Positions 46,226-49,797 of a DNA stretch of 49,797 bases are shown in pieces; the first letter of the stretch is position 1, and every line of letters begins with the position of its first letter. Both the position numbers and the translations under genes were made by a program. The stretch is from a virus. The DNA is taken from positions 1 to 49,797 of IMG/VR virus record IMGVR_UViG_3300037587_000281. One strand, written 5' to 3'. The notes beneath the pieces were generated by a model. It was not told where the DNA came from. It saw nothing but the letters and a program-made list of their open reading frames with translations, and ran no database searches.

Positions 46226-46327
46226 GTTGATTGGCGTCGGAACCAAAAGACACTAGATAGGGTTTAGTTAGTAACTGTGATGATTCAACATCATCATTCC
46301 GACCAGTTACTAGACTAAGCCTTTTTT
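46226..46327 (+). ncRNA. Structured small RNA B with pseudoknot and terminator
   Basis: Main helix: 46261-46277 with 46304-46321, 17 pairs and one bulged G, followed by six T. Inner hairpin: TGATGA (46278-46283) with TCATCA (46291-46296). Pseudoknot: GTCGGAA (46236-46242) with TTCCGAC (46297-46303), seven pairs lying directly between the inner hairpin and the main helix. Every helix differs in sequence from copy A but pairs in the same place. The leader TTGTTGATTGG and the end CCTTTTTTA(A/T)TGCCTC are nearly identical in both. Confidence 0.75.
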
Positions 46328-46671
46328 AATGCCTCAGTTTTACGTCAAGATTTATCCTAGAGCACATTCTTTATCAACAAAACATGATATTCAAAGCTAC
46401 GAATCAAAATAGCAATTAACACAAAGTCCAAGCACTGTCCCGCCATGACAACTTGGCCCCATCATGAAACTCTATGAGTGTCAGCGTTATTTATAACGAC
46501 CGAGTAATCGGGTTAGGGGATCAATTAGTACCTATGGATTGTTATTTGGTCCATATTTAACTAGATACACGCTTTGCCATCTTGGATAAGCCCTTTAGTT
46601 AACTAGCTGTGTAGGTATCAGTTAGGGGAAAATGGCTTAACTATGTCTTAAATTAATAATTGGAGAATAAA
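46328..46671 (+). other. Noncoding stretch downstream of RNA B
   Basis: About 340 bases without a convincing ORF. It shares spaced blocks with 13743-14063: ATGCCTCA, TATGGAT, TTTAACTAGATACACGCTT and TTAACTAGCT..GTAGGTA. Near the end AAGCC and GGCTT, and AGTTA and TAACT, can pair just before the GGAG site of the next gene. It may be a structured leader or a second RNA. Confidence 0.5.
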
Positions 46672-46914
46672 ATGATTGATGACAAAAAAAGATTAGTTGA
46701 AGTCTGTGCCGAATGCGGATGCGCCAGCTGTTATCACGGTGAGTTCATGTGCTGGGAATCCACAACCGCAGGAACCAAAAAGAGGACAGTAGCCCAGTTA
46801 GACGAAGCATATTTAGAAGATAAGCACCACTACTCGAAAGAAAACATTAAAAAAGTGTATGGAGAAGAAGCGCCGCACGGATATGAAACAGAGCAGTGTG
46901 TTACGGGGGAATAA
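46672..46914 (+). CDS. Cysteine-containing hypothetical protein, 80 aa
   Basis: The ATG at 46672 behind TTGGAG is preferred over an upstream TTG. CAECGCASCYHGEFMCW near the start suggests a zinc knot. An acidic helical tail follows. It is the first gene after RNA B. Function unknown. Confidence 0.55.
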   Translation: MIDDKKRLVEVCAECGCASCYHGEFMCWESTTAGTKKRTVAQLDEAYLEDKHHYSKENIKKVYGEEAPHGYETEQCVTGE

Positions 46915-46917
46915 ATT

Positions 46918-47142
46918 ATGGCGTTTTTTATACCGTTTACTGTGGAATGTGATAATTGCAAGGTTAGCGAAACACTGAAAGCATCCAGCAAAAGGGACAT
47001 GAACAGAAGGTTAATCAACCCTCAAGATGTTGAGAAATCAAAATGGTTCGCAAAGGATAACGTTCATTTTTGCGGATCTTGTCGCGATCACTTTCCATTC
47101 ACCCAAGATGAAAATGGCAATAACATTTTTGACGTTAGCTAA
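46918..47142 (+). CDS. Zinc-ribbon-like hypothetical protein, 74 aa
   Basis: VECDNCKVSE and HFCGSCRDHF are two CxxC pairs about 37 residues apart, a typical small ribbon. It starts 3 bases after the preceding stop. Function unknown. Confidence 0.55.
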   Translation: MAFFIPFTVECDNCKVSETLKASSKRDMNRRLINPQDVEKSKWFAKDNVHFCGSCRDHFPFTQDENGNNIFDVS

Positions 47143-47171
47143 ATCCATTCAAGCAATAAAGAGGAATAACA

Positions 47172-47591
47172 ATGACGACCATAACTTATCACCACAAAGA
47201 CAAGCAAGTAGCGTATGACGGGCGATGCACTGGCGGTGATGTAATAAAGTGTGACGATGATGATAAGTTAGATACTAAAGGGGATTTGACTTTTATTTTA
47301 GCAGGCGCTTTGGACGAGAAAGAGCACCTAATAAGTCAGTACCCAAATAAACTAGAAAAGACAGTAAGCGTTTCAGGCTTTCTAATAAAAGACAATATTG
47401 TATATGGTATTTGCGGGGACGATCTTAATATAGCTGAGTGGAAAATGAATTACTCTGACGCTCATGGTAGCGGCGCTAAATTCGCTATCGCTGCAATGGA
47501 CCACGGCAAGACCGCTAAAGAGTCCGTTAAGTACGCAATGACTCGTGATATCCATACTGGCGGCAAGGTTAGAGTATTCGACGTTAAATAA
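47172..47591 (+). CDS. HslV/proteasome-like Ntn hydrolase
   Basis: The 139-residue protein starts MTTITYHHKDKQVAYDGRCT. After Met removal this gives the N-terminal Thr-Thr of HslV-type peptidases, with Asp and Lys (AYDGR, DDDDKL) near the positions of catalytic Asp17 and Lys33. The end, GSGAKFAIAAMDHGKTAKES followed by YAMTRDIHTGGKVRVFDV, is the C-terminal proteasome-like signature. It is shorter than HslV (about 175) and no HslU partner is encoded. A role in protein trimming or defence is possible but unproven. Confidence 0.75.
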   Translation: MTTITYHHKDKQVAYDGRCTGGDVIKCDDDDKLDTKGDLTFILAGALDEKEHLISQYPNKLEKTVSVSGFLIKDNIVYGICGDDLNIAEWKMNYSDAHGSGAKFAIAAMDHGKTAKESVKYAMTRDIHTGGKVRVFDVK

Positions 47592-47622
47592 TCCAACACA
47601 AATAAAACAAAAGGTAACTAAC

Positions 47623-48486
47623 ATGACATTTACATTAGAGAACACTAAAGAAGCGACTCATATTTATTTTAACTCTACAGTTGGTGCTATATTTAGAACC
47701 GATAAAGGCTACATACAGGGCAATATGGTAAGTATGAGTAAATCATTCGATAAGATTCCTTATTCGGCTCAGGTGCTATCACGCTCAACTAAAGAAACAA
47801 AAGAATATCACACAGACTTTCGCGGCGTAACACAATACGCACAGCCACAAGGAAACGAAATGGACGATGTTAGCGAAATAGATTGGATTCACGGCTCAGA
47901 ATATTACAAGCCATCAACTAAAGAGTTTTTCAGACTGCCAGTAACGGGTAATTACGCTGAATACTTCTCTCATGAGCGACAGGCATGGAAAGTTCAAGCG
48001 ATGACGCCAACAAACAACCTAACACGCAGCTATTTTGTAAAGCGCCTAGAATGGCCTAGCTGTGATAGTCAAGAGAACATTAACCCAGGTGTAACGCTTG
48101 CTGATAGTTACTCGTTTAAAGAAAGCCTTGATTCAGTCATTAAACCAACATTCACACAAGCTCAAGCTGATGCCGGGGAGCAAGCGGCGATTGGTAGTCG
48201 TGTAATGTATCTAGCAGGTACAGGAATCAAAAAAGAGGACGGCACATTTACTAAAGGCTACTGGGATGAAACCACTATCATTGCTCGTCATAATGATATG
48301 ACTTGGCTAGATACTCACGGCATCCAAAGTGACATTGAAATCAAACCAATCCAGACAGCCGAAGAGAAGTTAATGACTGCACTATGGGATACTATCGAGC
48401 AAAATGATGGCGACTTAAACGAATCATCAATTGACGCATTTCGATCTGACTTGCTATCTAAATTCACAATCACATTAAAGGGGTGA
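47623..48486 (+). CDS. Hypothetical protein, 287 aa
   Basis: The ATG at 47623 follows AAAAGGTAAC and is preferred over the far upstream frame opening at 47545. The sequence has beta-like stretches (THIYFNSTVGAIFRTDKGYI) and an Ala/Gln-rich helix (QAQADAGEQAAIGSRVM). No membrane segment or known motif is visible. Confidence 0.6.
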   Translation: MTFTLENTKEATHIYFNSTVGAIFRTDKGYIQGNMVSMSKSFDKIPYSAQVLSRSTKETKEYHTDFRGVTQYAQPQGNEMDDVSEIDWIHGSEYYKPSTKEFFRLPVTGNYAEYFSHERQAWKVQAMTPTNNLTRSYFVKRLEWPSCDSQENINPGVTLADSYSFKESLDSVIKPTFTQAQADAGEQAAIGSRVMYLAGTGIKKEDGTFTKGYWDETTIIARHNDMTWLDTHGIQSDIEIKPIQTAEEKLMTALWDTIEQNDGDLNESSIDAFRSDLLSKFTITLKG

Positions 48487-48489
48487 TTT

Positions 48490-48789
48490 ATGGACGCATT
48501 AACTTTATCTAGAAAAGTAGCTGATATTGATGGCTGGTCAGGCGTTGACACTGTAACAAACGTTGGAGCGCTATCAGCTGTTGTGGATGGCAAAGGCGGA
48601 GTGATGGGGAAGGCTCTGCTATTAGATTTGATTTTTAAATATAAGGTTGAACTAACCCACTGGGACAATAACGATGGTTGCGTTTTTATAGGAAATGACG
48701 TTTACAATAAAACGTACGAATTCAGCTCTCACGAGTCATTACCTCGCGCAATACTAGAATGTATCATCCAGGCTAATGACCTGCGGTAA
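48490..48789 (+). CDS. Hypothetical protein, 99 aa
   Basis: A helix-strand layout with GVMGKALLLDLIFKYKVELT and an end helix (SLPRAILECIIQAND). The end vaguely recalls NinX-type phage proteins, but the match is weak. It overlaps the next gene by 14 bases. Confidence 0.5.
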   Translation: MDALTLSRKVADIDGWSGVDTVTNVGALSAVVDGKGGVMGKALLLDLIFKYKVELTHWDNNDGCVFIGNDVYNKTYEFSSHESLPRAILECIIQANDLR

Positions 48790-49006
48790 GATGGCGTTTG
48801 TTTCGAATGGCGAGGCAAACGTATTTATTAAAATGTGCAAGCGGCGCAAGGGTAGGAAGGCGATCCATAAGTGCAGCCCTTACCTTTGCCCGAAGTGCGG
48901 GTTGTTCCATCTAACCAGCCAGAAAGGGAAGGTATCGACAGGCAGAAAGAAAGCATTGCGAAGAAACTTAAAATTAAAAGGGGATGACCATGATAACAAT
49001 AAGTAA
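48776..49006 (+). CDS. Basic zinc-finger-like protein, paralogue of the 14713 gene, 76 aa
   Basis: MTCGKMAFVSNGEANVF, then CSPYLCPKCGLFHLTSQ, with many Lys/Arg. The C(G)K start and CxxCxxxHxTS motif are shared with the 14713 gene, so the two accessory islands hold related genes as well as related RNAs. Probably a nucleic-acid-binding protein. Confidence 0.6.
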   Translation: MTCGKMAFVSNGEANVFIKMCKRRKGRKAIHKCSPYLCPKCGLFHLTSQKGKVSTGRKKALRRNLKLKGDDHDNNK

Positions 49007-49436
49007 AGTTAAGGATAACGATTGCTGCATTTGTGCGTATGCAATGTGCGAAGGAGTTAGCTGGAATGTATCAAGGCGGAGACTACGAAAGCATTTAGTT
49101 AACAGAAAGAGGCTAGGAGTTAGTGGCGCATCGGTTCGTGATGTTGGCATTTCTGGTTATTCACACGTCATCAAAGGGTCATTCAAAACGCTTAATGAAA
49201 TATTTAATTTTGGCACTGGCATTATATTCATAAATTGGGGTGATGGTACTGGTCATGCAGTGTTTTGGGATGGCTGCAAATTCATTGATCACACACAAGA
49301 TGGTAGGCTTCATAACAAGAGAAGCATTGATGGGTTATTGTTTGATGGAGAATGCATATGCATGATCCTTAAAAAAGACAAGCAGAGATTATTCACCAAG
49401 CTAAAATCATTTATCTCGATGCATTGGTTCAAATAG
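48990..49436 (+). CDS. Putative papain/C39-fold cysteine protein, 148 aa
   Basis: The ATG at 48990 follows AAGGGG. NDCCICAYAMCEG near residue 10 would hold a nucleophile Cys before a helix, TGHAVFWDGCKFIDHTQDG supplies His and Asp/His, and a conserved GIIFINWG strand lies before them. This order fits papain-like or C39-like peptidases. A short basic tail ends the protein. Activity is not shown. Confidence 0.5.
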   Translation: MITISKVKDNDCCICAYAMCEGVSWNVSRRRLRKHLVNRKRLGVSGASVRDVGISGYSHVIKGSFKTLNEIFNFGTGIIFINWGDGTGHAVFWDGCKFIDHTQDGRLHNKRSIDGLLFDGECICMILKKDKQRLFTKLKSFISMHWFK

Positions 49437-49446
49437 CAAACCAAAT

Positions 49447-49493
49447 CCACCTTAATCGGTGGTTTTTTCGTATCTATACATCTGTGTTACAAT
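49447..49493 (+). promoter_or_regulatory. Terminator followed by an extended -10 promoter
   Basis: CCACC (49447-49451) pairs with GGTGG (49458-49462) and six T follow. TGT-TACAAT at 49485-49493 then restarts transcription. The ribosome site of the next gene (GGAGA) lies in the loop of TTTAC/GTAAA (49499-49513). Confidence 0.7.
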
Positions 49494-49515
49494 AATGATT
49501 TACGGAGAGTAAACA

Positions 49516-49620
49516 ATGCCACGCCACACAGTAGCGGAGAAAGCCAAAAATCGCGCAAAAGAAGCCAAGAAGACCAGAGAGAAAAAGATTATAGCGAGTA
49601 AGCGTCGACGGAAAAGATAA
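49516..49620 (+). CDS. Mini highly basic protein, 34 aa
   Basis: MPRHTVAEKAKNRAKEAKKT onward, ending KRRRKR. Seventeen of 34 residues are Lys or Arg (plus one His) and the rest is mostly Ala and Glu, so it should be helical and bind nucleic acid. It has its own promoter and terminator directly before terS, which suggests a DNA or RNA binding factor made at packaging time. Confidence 0.55.
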   Translation: MPRHTVAEKAKNRAKEAKKTREKKIIASKRRRKR

Positions 49621-49640
49621 CTCTAACCAGCGTAATTAAT

Positions 49641-49661
49641 AGCCGCAATCACGCGGCTTTT
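49641..49661 (+). terminator. Terminator before the terS promoter
   Basis: AGCCGC (49641-49646) pairs with GCGGCT (49653-49658) and a short T run follows. Its T run also lies where the -35 region of the terS promoter would be. Confidence 0.75.
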
Positions 49662-49670
49662 TGCTATCTA

Positions 49671-49797
49671 TCGTGATGTGATATAATGGCCCAATAGCCA
49701 AGTTGGCTGACAAATAAAAGTGGGTCACTTAAATGTCAAAAGAAAGAAAGTTAAATCCTAAACAGGAGAAATTCGCACAAGAAGTTGTATTGAATGG
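49671..49797. repeat. Terminal overlap, right copy
   Basis: Identical to 1-127. It repeats the terS promoter and the first 65 bases of terS, so the terS fragment here is not a second gene. Confidence 0.95.

Overview
The window is one complete tailed-phage genome. Bases 49671-49797 repeat bases 1-127 exactly, so the map closes into a circle of 49,670 bp. I see a siphovirus: DUF4055-type portal, P22-type coat with an inserted domain, 888-residue tape measure, G/GT tail chaperone made by a -1 frameshift, and no sheath gene. The host is probably a gammaproteobacterium, perhaps marine. This is inferred from lambda-style replication and nin genes, an ERF recombinase, a PapB-like regulator and moderately low GC. 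No integrase, excisionase, tRNA gene or CRISPR array was found.

Layout. (1) 63-28989, mostly plus strand: packaging and structure. The order is TerS, TerL, an accessory patch (1882-4670), MuF-like protein, portal, scaffold, coat, another accessory island (12114-15076), connector/neck proteins, tail tube, chaperone, tape measure, tail tip with a glycine-rich adhesin tail, and a beta-helix tailspike. Five homing-endonuclease-like genes interrupt this block. (2) 38732 down to 29102, minus strand: many tiny overlapping genes, a sixth homing gene, an XRE regulator, replication O- and P-like proteins, a short sliding-clamp-like protein, NinB, NinG, and a PHA-synthase/depolymerase-type hydrolase. 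(3) 38900-49620, plus strand: ERF recombinase, an SSB-like protein with a Q/P/G tail, a coiled-coil protein, a lysis cassette (SLT-type lysozyme, 3TM holin, small membrane proteins), then accessory genes including an HslV-like Ntn hydrolase, running through the circle junction into TerS.

Control. The early arms diverge from 38733-38899, which carries two direct repeats 23 bp apart plus a degenerate inverted copy. Late and accessory genes are preceded by many scattered extended -10 promoters (TGN-TAYAAT or TGN-TAAAAT), often just after a terminator. At several of them the bases between the -10 box and the predicted start pair with the ribosome-binding region of the next gene. Read-through RNA would then hide that site and locally started RNA would not.

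The least expected content is a pair of paralogous, promoter-driven, roughly 100-nt structured RNAs (13640-13742 and 46226-46327) with covarying helices, a predicted pseudoknot and a terminator. Each is followed by about 320-340 nt of partly conserved noncoding DNA. Next most unusual is the Cys-nucleophile PHA-type hydrolase at 31652-32530.
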